14,368 nucleotides of DNA from Elusimicrobiota bacterium (GTDB lineage: Bacteria; Elusimicrobiota; Elusimicrobia; UBA1565; UBA9628). The notes below the pieces were generated by a model that was given only the letters and a program-made list of their open reading frames with translations, did not search any database and was not told where the DNA came from. Shown here in pieces: positions 1-7,031 of the stretch. The stretch is from contig JAQUMZ010000020.1 of assembly GCA_028717865.1 (NCBI GenBank), forward strand, positions 1 to 14,368. The letters run 5' to 3'. The position numbers and the translations under genes were made by a program. The first letter of the stretch is position 1. Every line of letters begins with the position of its first letter.

Positions 1-1417
1 ATCTGGCCATGGTGCCCGCGGCGCCGAAGAGCCAGCCCTTCCGGAACGCACCCCGGGCGCCGGGCTCGCGGGCAACGGCCCAGAGCAAGGGCACGAAGGC
101 CGCCCAAGCGGCCAAGCCGTTGCGGCCCGGCCAATACGCCCAGCCCAGGACCGCGCCGGAGAGCGCGGCCGCGGCCAGGCGGCGGGAACTGTCGGCGAAG
201 GCCTCTGTCGCGGCGGCCTCGCCCGCCGCGGCCGCGACCCGGTCCGGCCCCTGGAGCTCGTAGCTCCAGCCCGACCAGGCGATCGCCGGGGCGATGAGGG
301 AATAAGCGAAGTTGACCGCGTGCGCCGGCCAAAGCAGCGGCGCGGCCAGGCCCGCCAGGAAAGGGGCACGGCGCAGCAGGGGCGGCGCCTGGTCGAAGAG
401 CCCGGGCACGTTCCGGGCGGCCGCGGCGCAGAACCAGCCCAGGCAAAGCATGTCGGCGCCGAGCATGAACGCCAGCAGGGGCAGCGCGGACCACGACTGC
501 GCGGCGCGCGCCGCTGCCGACCATTTCAACGCGGTCAGGACCAGGCCGGCCAACCAGATCCTCCGGTCGTAGACGCGCAGTATCGCGGTCCAGCGGTTGA
601 ACAGGCCCAGGGTCTGGCGCAGGGAGCCGGACCAGCTGCCCACGGGCATGGCGCCGCCCACGAAGCGCGTCCGGCGGCCCGCGGCGCGGCACAGCCGAGC
701 CAGGGTCAGGTCGTCGGAGACCGAGCTCGCCCAGGCCCGCGCGACCCCGAGAGACTCGAAGTCCTTGCGGAAGACGGCCATGGACTGCCCGGCCAGACTG
801 GTCAGCGGCTCCAGCCAGGGTATGCCCCACCCGGTCCAGGCCAAGCGCAGCCAGCCCGCCAAGCCGCGGCCGCCGGGAAGATAGAGCATGGCCGAGAAGG
901 CCGCGGCGACCCGCGGGTCGCCCAGGCCCGCGACCAAGCGCCGGCACCAGTCCGGGCGCACGCGCAGGTCGCTATCCGCGAATAGAAGGATATCGCCGCC
1001 GGCCGCGCGCGCTCCGGCCAACAGGCCGAGCACCTTGCCGCCGCAGACGCGCGGCGCCTCGGCGCAGGCCACCACCGCGGCGCGCCGCTCCGGGCGCTCG
1101 CAGACCACCCGGCGCAGGACCGGGCCGGCGGGATCGTCGCCGCCGGGAACGGCAAAGATGAATTCCACGGAGCCGGGATAATCCTGGCCCAGGAGGGCGC
1201 GGATATTGCCTTCCAGGTCCGGTCCGGCGCCCTTGCAGGGCACGATCACGCTGGCCGAGGGCCAGGCCGCGGGCTGCGGCTCGCGGCGGCGCAGACCGAG
1301 TTGGAAGCGCAGGACCGCGTACAACTGGGGCAGGGCCAGGCCCAGGCAGACGAGAAACCAGCCCGTGGGCACGCCCGCAGCCAGCCGCGCCGACGCGGCG
1401 CAAAGCGCCTCCAGCAT
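1..1417 (-). CDS. Family 2 glycosyltransferase fused to an Lnt-like (apolipoprotein N-acyltransferase) N-terminus; partial
   Basis: The reading frame is open from an ATG at 1417 to the window edge (472 codons, 3' end missing). Residues 15-40 form a membrane segment. Residues 55-280 are a GT2 catalytic domain of the ceramide-glucosyltransferase/HpnI type: VIVPCKG start, DSD at 148-150 (metal and nucleotide-sugar binding), a DD pair at 235-236 (catalytic region) and an RW motif at 275-276. Several membrane segments follow, ending in the W-x-G-x-x-Y motif near 381-386 that typically closes such enzymes. From about residue 412 the protein resembles the first two helices of Lnt (LSGAVLGWAYWP, AAFVPLLWA, GWLFG). 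There is no stop, and no good internal start, between the two parts. Family knowledge: GT2 enzymes transfer sugar to lipid carriers; Lnt N-acylates lipoproteins at the inner membrane. Only the start of the Lnt part is visible, so its catalytic residues cannot be checked. No Shine-Dalgarno is seen; a TATAAT lies 6 nt upstream. Confidence 0.8.
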   Translation of the reverse strand, partial: MLEALCAASARLAAGVPTGWFLVCLGLALPQLYAVLRFQLGLRRREPQPAAWPSASVIVPCKGAGPDLEGNIRALLGQDYPGSVEFIFAVPGGDDPAGPVLRRVVCERPERRAAVVACAEAPRVCGGKVLGLLAGARAAGGDILLFADSDLRVRPDWCRRLVAGLGDPRVAAAFSAMLYLPGGRGLAGWLRLAWTGWGIPWLEPLTSLAGQSMAVFRKDFESLGVARAWASSVSDDLTLARLCRAAGRRTRFVGGAMPVGSWSGSLRQTLGLFNRWTAILRVYDRRIWLAGLVLTALKWSAAARAAQSWSALPLLAFMLGADMLCLGWFCAAAARNVPGLFDQAPPLLRRAPFLAGLAAPLLWPAHAVNFAYSLIAPAIAWSGWSYELQGPDRVAAAAGEAAATEAFADSSRRLAAAALSGAVLGWAYWPGRNGLAAWAAFVPLLWAVAREPGARGAFRKGWLFGAAGTMAR

Positions 1418-1419
1418 CG

Positions 1420-1474
1420 GGTCATTATATGATTATCGCGCGAGTTCCCGGGCTGCGGAAATTCTATAATGACC
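1420..1474. promoter_or_regulatory. Symmetric divergent promoter region with 10-bp inverted repeat
   Basis: GGTCATTATA (1420-1429) and TATAATGACC (1465-1474) are perfect inverted copies separated by 35 bp. Each contains a perfect TATAAT facing outward: 1429-1424 on minus towards the glycosyltransferase ATG at 1417, and 1465-1470 on plus towards an ATG at 1478 and the ATG at 1517. The gap from hexamer to ATG is 6 nt on the left and 7 nt (to 1478) on the right, so transcripts would begin at or next to the start codon. No convincing -35 hexamer is visible on either side. Confidence 0.6.
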
Positions 1475-1516
1475 TGGATGCGGCGCATCCGCGCATCGGG
1501 AGAACGGCGGTCAATC

Positions 1517-1747
1517 ATGGAAAAAAAGAAAAAGCAGGCATCCGATACGGACAAAAAAGCCACCGGCACCTACCGCTACGACAAGAAGCTGGGCAAAGTG
1601 GTCAAGGTCTCGGACCAGGTGCCCGGCCTCTCCAAGGGCGACGGGGATTTCGGCGGCGGCGACAGCTCGTCGGATTCCCCCTGCGGCTCCTGCCCCTCGG
1701 GCGGCTCCTGCGGAATGGGCGGCGGCGGCTTCGGGGGCGGCTTCTAG
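1517..1747 (+). CDS. Small Lys-rich protein with Cys/Gly-rich tail, function unknown
   Basis: A 76-aa protein that I do not recognise. It begins with a very basic stretch (MEKKKKQ), has a central segment around YRYDKKLGKVVKV, and ends in a Ser/Gly region with C-x2-C-x5-C (PCGSCPSGGSC) followed by a glycine-rich GMGGGGFGGGF tail. The three close cysteines could bind metal or form disulfides, but no domain assignment is possible. The start is uncertain. ATG 1517 has only a weak, distant GGAG. ATG 1478 is in frame, would add 13 residues (MRRIRASGERRSI), and lies 7 nt after a perfect TATAAT, which fits a leaderless start. It is first in a tight co-directional run: the TPR gene starts 7 nt after its stop. 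Confidence 0.6.
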   Translation: MEKKKKQASDTDKKATGTYRYDKKLGKVVKVSDQVPGLSKGDGDFGGGDSSSDSPCGSCPSGGSCGMGGGGFGGGF

Positions 1748-1754
1748 CTTCGGC

Positions 1755-2501
1755 ATGAGCGCGGCCTGGCTGCTGGCCGCGGCGCTGCTGACGCCGGCGG
1801 CCGGCCAAGACTCCGGCGACGAGGCGCCCGCGCAAGTCGTCGCGGCGCCCGCGCCCGGGCCGGGCATCCGCGAGGAGGCCTCCACCTACGAGCGGCTCGT
1901 GGCCGCCCGGGAACTGCTCGCCGAGGGCAAGCCGGCCGAGGCGGCCCAGTCCGCGGCTCGGGCCGTGGAGCTTCAGCCGCGCAACCGCCAGGCCTACGAC
2001 GTGCTGGCCGCGGCCAACCGGGCGCTGGGCAACTACAGCCAACTGCTCTACGTCGCCGAACTGGGGCTCAAGACCTTCCCCAACGATCCCGACCTGCTCA
2101 AGAACAAGGTCTTCGCCCTCAACAAAAAGCGCGACTACGCCGCCGCCCTGACGGCGGCGGACCGGGCCTTGGCCGTGCACGCCACGGACGCGGCCCTCCA
2201 CGCCCTGCGCGCCTACGCCCTGGGTCAAAGCGGGGACCGCGAGGGCATGCTCAAGGCCCTGGAAACGGCCGCGGCCCTCGACCCGGGGCTGGAAAGCCTG
2301 CGGCTCGAGGCCCGCGACTCAACCGGCGGCGATCCCTTCACCATGCCGGGCGACCGGCGCGCGCCGCCGGTTTCGGCCGCGCGCGTCAAGCCCCCGCGGC
2401 CGCCGCTCAAGGGGCTCCTGATTTTAGGCGGGCTTATCGTCCTGCTGCTGGTCATGCTTGGATTGCTCGCGGCCGGCTCCGGCCGCCGGCGGAACCAGTG
2501 A
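1755..2501 (+). CDS. TPR-repeat protein with signal sequence and C-terminal membrane anchor
   Basis: A 248-aa protein. Residues 1-17 look like an export signal (WLLAAALLTPAAG). A low-complexity Ala/Pro segment follows (about 24-37), then roughly four 34-residue tetratricopeptide units between about 45 and 180 (for example AEAAQSAARAVELQP, YAAALTAADRALAV). A Pro/Arg-rich linker leads to one membrane helix at about 221-240 and a basic tail RRRNQ. TPRs are protein-interaction scaffolds; the topology suggests the repeats face the periplasm. The partner is not visible. Its TGA overlaps the GTG start of uppP by 4 nt, so the two genes are probably translationally coupled, which hints at an envelope role. 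Exact function unknown. Confidence 0.8.
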   Translation: MSAAWLLAAALLTPAAGQDSGDEAPAQVVAAPAPGPGIREEASTYERLVAARELLAEGKPAEAAQSAARAVELQPRNRQAYDVLAAANRALGNYSQLLYVAELGLKTFPNDPDLLKNKVFALNKKRDYAAALTAADRALAVHATDAALHALRAYALGQSGDREGMLKALETAAALDPGLESLRLEARDSTGGDPFTMPGDRRAPPVSAARVKPPRPPLKGLLILGGLIVLLLVMLGLLAAGSGRRRNQ

Positions 2502-3274
2502 GTTGCCTGCACGCCGCCGCCCTGGGCCTGGTCCAGGCGCTCGGGGAATTTCTTCCCATATCCAGTTCGGCTCATCTCGTCCTGATCCCCAAGCTGCTGG
2601 GCTGGAGCTACCAGGGCCTGAGCTACGACGTCGCCCTGCATTGGGGGACCCTGCTCGCGGTCTGCGTCTATTTCCGCAAGGATTGGTTCGCGCTCGCCCG
2701 GGCCGGCTTGGCCGCGCCCGGCTCACCGGAGGGGCGCATGTGCTGGTCGCTGGTCCTGGCCACCGTGCCCGGCGGCCTGGCCGGGCTGCTCTGCGCGGAC
2801 TGGGTCGAGGCGCATTTCCATTCCGGACGGCTCATCGCGGCAACGCTGATGGGCTTCGGCCTGCTGCTCTGGGCCGCCGACCGCGCGGGCCGCAAGTCCC
2901 GCGGCCTGGCCGATGTGGGCTGGCGCGCCGCGCTCTGCGTCGGGCTGGCCCAGGCCCTGGCCGTGGTGCCGGGGGTCTCGCGCTCGGGCGTGACCATGAC
3001 CGCGGGCCTGCTGCTCGGCCTGCGCCGGCAGGACGCCGCGCGCTTCTCCTTCCTGCTTTCGGTCCCCATCGTGGTCGCGGCCGGACTCTACGAACTGCGC
3101 CATGTCGGCCCCGAAATCGCCACGGGCCCCTTCTGGCTGGGGATTATAGTCACGGCGTTGGCCGGGCTGGCCGCCATCCGTTTTCTGCTCGAATTCCTCA
3201 AGACGCGCGGCGTGGGCGTATTCGTCGCCTACCGCCTGGCGTTGGGCTTGTTCCTGCTTTGGGTCTGGCGCTAG
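2498..3274 (+). CDS. uppP: Undecaprenyl-diphosphate phosphatase UppP (BacA family)
   Basis: A 258-aa polytopic membrane protein. It removes the terminal phosphate from undecaprenyl pyrophosphate so that the lipid carrier can be reused for peptidoglycan and polysaccharide export; loss or excess alters bacitracin sensitivity. Both family signatures are present: EFLPISSSAHL near the N-terminus (residues 17-27, the E-x-x-x-P/Ser motif) and PGVSRSGVTM in the middle (PGxSRSG phosphate-binding loop). The length is close to the usual 260-280. The start is GTG, inside the GTGA overlap with the TPR gene; no later start would keep the first conserved motif. The DUF167 gene follows after 1 nt. Confidence 0.95.
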   Translation: MSCLHAAALGLVQALGEFLPISSSAHLVLIPKLLGWSYQGLSYDVALHWGTLLAVCVYFRKDWFALARAGLAAPGSPEGRMCWSLVLATVPGGLAGLLCADWVEAHFHSGRLIAATLMGFGLLLWAADRAGRKSRGLADVGWRAALCVGLAQALAVVPGVSRSGVTMTAGLLLGLRRQDAARFSFLLSVPIVVAAGLYELRHVGPEIATGPFWLGIIVTALAGLAAIRFLLEFLKTRGVGVFVAYRLALGLFLLWVWR

Positions 3275-3275
3275 C

Positions 3276-3506
3276 ATGGAGCGGCTGATCCGCCTGAAGG
3301 TCCATGCCGGCTCCAAGCAGACCCGCCTGGAGCAGAAGGCGCCGGCGGCCTACGAGGTCTGGGTGCGCGCCGAGGCCGAGCGGGGCCTGGCCAACGCCGC
3401 GGCGCTTTCCTTGCTGGCCCGGCAACTGGGCGTGGAAGCCAAGCGCCTGCGCCTTATCAAAGGCGCGACCTCCCCCTCCAAGATCGTCCAGATCCTAGGC
3501 CTGTAG
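3276..3506 (+). CDS. DUF167 (YggU-type) family protein
   Basis: A 76-aa protein matching the small DUF167/YggU family in length and pattern: a first strand LIRLKVHAGSKQTRL, the conserved RGLANAAALSLLARQLGV helix (the family usually has a GkAN motif here), and IKGATSPSKIVQI at the end (usual G..SR.K...I). The molecular function of this widespread family is not established. The usual APP-x-x-G segment is replaced by AEAERG, a mild divergence. It starts 1 nt after the uppP stop and is almost certainly in the same transcript. Confidence 0.85.
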   Translation: MERLIRLKVHAGSKQTRLEQKAPAAYEVWVRAEAERGLANAAALSLLARQLGVEAKRLRLIKGATSPSKIVQILGL

Positions 3507-3574
3507 CGTCGCCAGACGCCGAATGCAACAATGCAATGCCAGGCACCATTATGCACAGGCGACGACTTTAGTCG
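3507..3574. terminator. Inverted repeats between two convergent genes; possible terminator
   Basis: The short gap between the DUF167 stop and the transporter stop contains CGTCGCC (3507-3513) and its perfect complement GGCGACG (3558-3564), with a 44-nt loop. A small hairpin CGACT-TT-AGTCG (3563-3574) overlaps the transporter's stop codon. There is no clear run of T on either strand, so intrinsic termination is only a weak suggestion. Confidence 0.25.
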
Positions 3575-4902
3575 GCCATGGCGCCTAGGGGGCGGTCCTT
3601 GTGGGTGGACTCGCCTTTGTGCTTCAGCGGCGTTTCGTGCCAGAGGCGGGTCATGAGCACGGCGCCGACGAGAGAAAACGGCATTATCATCCAGGTCCAG
3701 GCCGGCCAACCCCACTTGTCCAGGAAATGCCCCAGCAAAAAACCGGTCAGGCCGGAGGCCAGGTACTGCACCCCGTCAAGGAGACCGGCGACGGTGGAGG
3801 CCGCTTTGCTGCCCCCGAAGTCCATCGAGGCCGTGCCGGAGAGCATACCGTGCACGCCGAAAATCCACATGCAGGTAAACCCGATGAAGAACGCCGCCGC
3901 CGCCGGCGCGGCGGACCTGCCGAGCATATAGAGCGCCCCGATCTGGCCGAGGTAGAAGATGAAGGCCACGGGCGGCCGCCGCGACTGGAACCAATGATCC
4001 GACATGTAGCCGCAGAGCAGGCCGCCGCAGATGCCCCCCACCGTGATGCCCGTGGCGGCGATGGAAAAGAGCAGGCTGCCATGCTGGATATGGTGCACCT
4101 CGCTCAAAAACGGCACGAACCAGAGCATGACGCCCTGGCGCACGAAGCCGGTGCAGAATTCGGAAGCGATCAAAATCAGGATGACGCGGTTGGTAAAGAC
4201 CCGGGTGACCAGATGGTGCCAGTCCACGGGCTTGTCGCAGTCGGCGTCATGCGCGGTCGCGTCGCCCGTGTTGAAGTTGGCGAAACCAGCGTCGGCGGGC
4301 TTGTCGCGCACCACCGCATAGTCCACGCCGGCCATGATCGCGATGGCGGCCGACGGTATCAGGAATATCCAGTACCAGGGCAGCCAGGCCAGGATCCAGC
4401 CGCCGACGGTCATGGCCAGGAAGTAGCCGGAGGAGATCATGATGCCGAATATGCCCCCGAATACACCCCGTTCCTTGACGTGAAACCAAGGCGCGTTGAC
4501 CTTGACCACCGACAGGGCGCCGAAGGACTGAAAATACTGGTTGACCGCGTAAAGCAAGGACATGCCCACGACCATCTTCGTCTGCCAGCCGCCCAAAAAC
4601 AGCAGCCCGATGACGAGGTTGAGCAGGGAAGCCCCGATCGCGCCGAAAATAATGGCCTTGCGGCCGCCGATCCGATCGGCCAGGGGCCCGTTGAACATGA
4701 CCGAGACCGCGTAGGTCCAGAAGCCCGCGGTGGCGATGATCCCGAACTCGGCCTTGCTCAGGTCGAACATGTCCATCATGGTTTTGCTTGAGACGTTGAG
4801 ATTGTAGCGGCCCATGTAAAAGGTCGCGTAAGTCAATCCCAACGGAAACCAGTTCAAAAAACGCCGTCGGCGATATGCTGCGGAATGGGTCGGGGCATCC
4901 AT
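3568..4902 (-). CDS. MFS transporter of the organophosphate:phosphate antiporter type (GlpT/UhpT/UhpC-like)
   Basis: A 444-aa protein with about 12 membrane segments. Signs of the OPA family are the FYMGRYNLNVS segment in helix 1 (R32, at the place of the phosphate-binding Arg of GlpT), the MFS motif GPLADRIGGRK (72-82), and TGFVRQGVMLWFVPFL in the second half (R255, matching the second phosphate-binding Arg region of GlpT). The likely role is exchange of a phosphorylated sugar or glycerol compound for phosphate across the inner membrane; the substrate cannot be read from sequence. Start ATG 4902 is supported by AAAGGA (4912-4917) 9 nt upstream, one of only two clear Shine-Dalgarno sites in the window. 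A palindrome lies just upstream. Confidence 0.85.
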   Translation of the reverse strand: MDAPTHSAAYRRRRFLNWFPLGLTYATFYMGRYNLNVSSKTMMDMFDLSKAEFGIIATAGFWTYAVSVMFNGPLADRIGGRKAIIFGAIGASLLNLVIGLLFLGGWQTKMVVGMSLLYAVNQYFQSFGALSVVKVNAPWFHVKERGVFGGIFGIMISSGYFLAMTVGGWILAWLPWYWIFLIPSAAIAIMAGVDYAVVRDKPADAGFANFNTGDATAHDADCDKPVDWHHLVTRVFTNRVILILIASEFCTGFVRQGVMLWFVPFLSEVHHIQHGSLLFSIAATGITVGGICGGLLCGYMSDHWFQSRRPPVAFIFYLGQIGALYMLGRSAAPAAAAFFIGFTCMWIFGVHGMLSGTASMDFGGSKAASTVAGLLDGVQYLASGLTGFLLGHFLDKWGWPAWTWMIMPFSLVGAVLMTRLWHETPLKHKGESTHKDRPLGAMAD

Positions 4903-4920
4903 TTGGCGTTATCCTTTGAG

Positions 4921-4940
4921 AATATTGATTATCCAATATT
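4921..4940 (-). promoter_or_regulatory. Palindromic operator candidate over the transporter -10
   Basis: AATATTG (4921-4927) and CAATATT (4934-4940) form a perfect 7-bp inverted repeat around a 6-bp centre. Read on the minus strand, that centre is GATAAT (4933-4928), a good -10 candidate for the transporter about 25 nt before its ATG. A repressor bound here would cover the promoter. No good -35 is visible. The surrounding 4910-5040 is markedly AT-rich compared with the rest of the window. Confidence 0.45.
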
Positions 4941-4996
4941 TTTGCGCTCTTGCCTCGCGGCTTTTAATTGATTTTTAACCGGCAGTTAACGCAATT

Positions 4997-5050
4997 TATA
5001 ATAACTTGTAATATCTTTCCGCAGGATTCTCATTAAAATATGCGCGAGGG
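4997..5050 (+). promoter_or_regulatory. Promoter (-10 TATAAT) and Shine-Dalgarno for the 508-aa gene
   Basis: A perfect TATAAT lies at 4997-5002 in an AT-rich stretch; the best -35 candidate 17 bp upstream (TTTAAC, 4974-4979) is poor. GAGGG at 5046-5050 is 7 nt before ATG 5058, and this decides the start over the in-frame ATG at 5040. The mRNA would have a leader of about 50 nt. Confidence 0.5.
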
Positions 5051-5057
5051 TAAAGAT

Positions 5058-6584
5058 ATGAACGAAGAGAGACCCGCAGACGATAACGACCCCGCGGCCG
5101 GTTCTTCCGTCGATATACCCGACCTCAAGAAGCGCCAGAAAGAGCGCAGAAAAGCCGGCGCCGCCTGGTGGTCGCCTCGTTCACCCAACTCGCCCTTCGC
5201 GGGCGCCAGCGGCGGCCGCGGCATCGCCGGCGCCGCGCGCTCGGCCGCCTCGGTCGCCGGAGCCCCCTCCGAGATAGTAACCCCGGCGGCCGCGACCTGG
5301 CTGAGAGGCCTTACCGCCTCGATGCTGGGCAAGGCGCTGGTCGGCGTGGGCGCGCTCACTTTCGTGTCCGGACTTGGTCTTTATGCCTACAATCACCTAT
5401 ATGCCAGCCGCGAAGACGCTTCCGTGACGCCCTACATGGGGCCGCTGTCATCTTCGATGCAAGTGCGCATGGCGGACAGCAACCGGCTGGAGTACGCCGC
5501 CGCGGCGGGCCGCGGGACCATCAAGTTCGAGCAAACCAAAACGCCCAATCAGGTCGAACGGCTGGAAGCCCCGGCCACGGAAGAGGCCCCTCCCACCGAG
5601 CTTTCGGACACGAACGGCATCGACTCCGTGCAGGACCGGGTCCAGGATCGGATGGCGCACGATCTATCCGGGTCGCGCCTGTCCGCGTCGATGGGAGCCG
5701 AATTCGGAGGCAAGAATATCTTCGCCTCGATGACCGGCCTGGCGCCGCGCTTCGGCCAGGGCGTAGACCGCTCGCGCCTGCTGAACTTCCCGGTCCAAAA
5801 GGGCAAGAAGGGGAAGATGGGGAAGATGCGTTCCTCGCTTGGTTCGCGCCGGGCCTCCGCGCTGACGGGGGGGCGCGTTCGCGTCGGACGCGCCATCGCC
5901 CAAGCCAAATTCGCCCGGGGCATGTCCCTCGTGGGCGCCAATTCCCGCACCGAGGAAGCCATGCGCGCCGAGGCGACCGGGGCCTTCGAGCAGAACCACG
6001 GGACCGGCGGCACCATGCCGGGCGTAGACACGCCGGTAAATCCCAATTCCTCGGTCAATCCCGCCGGGGGCCTGGGCGAAAAACCCTTCGACCTGCCCGA
6101 CCCGCCGGAGACGCCCAACGGCCAGAACGTCACGCCCTACCAGGACCCGCTCAACTCGGCCCTCAACCTCGGGGCCATAGCCGGGATGCTCAAGCTGCTT
6201 TCCCTGATGCTGATCGCCATCGGGCTCATACTCATCGCCGTGGGCATCGCCTTGATGTGCAATCCCTTCACCATGCCCATCGGCGCGGCCCTGCTGGGCG
6301 CGGGCATCGCGCTGTTGATGATGGGAATGATGATGCTGATGATGGCCATGGCCCTGGCCGGCATAGCCAAGGGTTTGGGCAAAAATATCGGCTCGCAGTA
6401 CGGCCAGGACTATCAGGAGGACATCGTCGACGAATGCATGGACCAGGCCGTCAACAAGGGCACCCGCCCCCAGAACTGCACCCCGCAAACCCAGCCCAAC
6501 CCGCCCAAAACCACTATTGAGGAAGACGTGCGCAGGCAGCGGGAGGCGAATTTCGAACTGGAAACCGGACAGCCCCTCCAGTAG
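5058..6584 (+). CDS. Large membrane protein of unknown function with Met-rich helix
   Basis: A 508-aa protein, not recognised. The order is: a charged N-terminus with KKRQKERRK; Gly/Ala/Ser-rich residues 40-80; one membrane helix at about 89-110; a long low-complexity soluble region rich in Gly, Ser, Pro and Arg, including KKGKKGKMGKM near 255; then two strongly hydrophobic Gly-rich segments (about 377-401 and 405-440). The last includes 8 Met in 11 residues at 421-431. The C-terminal tail is acidic and polar with two cysteines (DECMDQAVNKGTRPQNC). Topology suggests an inner-membrane protein with a large periplasmic part. The start is set by GAGGG at 5046-5050. It is divergent from the transporter across a shared AT-rich control region and convergent with the next gene (10-nt gap). 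It may be lineage-specific. Confidence 0.75.
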   Translation: MNEERPADDNDPAAGSSVDIPDLKKRQKERRKAGAAWWSPRSPNSPFAGASGGRGIAGAARSAASVAGAPSEIVTPAAATWLRGLTASMLGKALVGVGALTFVSGLGLYAYNHLYASREDASVTPYMGPLSSSMQVRMADSNRLEYAAAAGRGTIKFEQTKTPNQVERLEAPATEEAPPTELSDTNGIDSVQDRVQDRMAHDLSGSRLSASMGAEFGGKNIFASMTGLAPRFGQGVDRSRLLNFPVQKGKKGKMGKMRSSLGSRRASALTGGRVRVGRAIAQAKFARGMSLVGANSRTEEAMRAEATGAFEQNHGTGGTMPGVDTPVNPNSSVNPAGGLGEKPFDLPDPPETPNGQNVTPYQDPLNSALNLGAIAGMLKLLSLMLIAIGLILIAVGIALMCNPFTMPIGAALLGAGIALLMMGMMMLMMAMALAGIAKGLGKNIGSQYGQDYQEDIVDECMDQAVNKGTRPQNCTPQTQPNPPKTTIEEDVRRQREANFELETGQPLQ

Positions 6585-6594
6585 CTCTGTCGGA

Positions 6595-6999
6595 CTAGCG
6601 CGGCCCTTCGAAGCGCATGAGCGTGCGCTCCGGGTCCAGGACGTTGGCTTCGATCACGAACTGCCGGCTGGTCCCGGAAATAAGCAGGGTTTCCAGATCG
6701 AGATGCTCGGCCAAGCCTTTGCGCAGTCCCTCGGGGTCATCGGAAGAACCGGCCAGCGCCTCGAAATCCCGGGCATAGGCGCCATGGCGGGCATGGTAGC
6801 GCTTCTGCAGATCGGCCAGGACCATGATGTCGAGCCCCGTCTCCACGCGCAGATAGGCCTTTTGCGCGCGCGGGGCGAAATACAACCGCATGCCGACCAA
6901 AACCGAAACCCCGGCGATCAGAGCCCCGGCCGCCATGGGCAGCAGCATGGACTTGAAACGCTTGAACCACGACGGCTTGGGGGGGGCGTCCTTTTCCAC
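6595..6999 (-). CDS. Pilin-like bitopic membrane protein, function unknown
   Basis: A 134-aa protein with a GTG start. A short basic N-terminus (WFKRFK) precedes one membrane helix at about 18-37. The following soluble part begins with an alpha-helical stretch, LADLQKRYHARHGAYARDFEAL, that resembles the post-helix region of type IV pilins and pseudopilins (...Y...G.Y...L). However, there is no prepilin peptidase site (G/A followed by F-T-L-x-E), so it is not a normal pilin; the similarity may only reflect shape. It ends with a beta-rich stretch (RQFVIEANVLDPERTLMRF). It lies 32 nt downstream of trmO on the same strand and may be partly co-transcribed. A -10-like TAAATT (7011-7006) sits 6 nt before the GTG. 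Confidence 0.6.
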   Translation of the reverse strand: MEKDAPPKPSWFKRFKSMLLPMAAGALIAGVSVLVGMRLYFAPRAQKAYLRVETGLDIMVLADLQKRYHARHGAYARDFEALAGSSDDPEGLRKGLAEHLDLETLLISGTSRQFVIEANVLDPERTLMRFEGPR

Positions 7000-7031
7000 A
7001 CTGATAATTTACAATAAATCCCGCCTGGGGT

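Noticed and set aside
320..985. Open frame on the plus strand inside the glycosyltransferase gene
   Set aside because: It is Gln/Arg/Gly-rich antisense translation with no domains, while the opposite strand has GT2 motifs throughout.
1246..1569. Minus-strand frame starting at the ATG beside TATAAT (MTRCWRRF...)
   Set aside because: It is out of frame with the GT2 motifs and ends early; the ATG at 1417 opens the true frame.
3601..4791. A 396-codon open frame on the plus strand inside the transporter gene
   Set aside because: It is antisense to the transporter, His/Gly/Asp-rich with no fold, and has no start signals.
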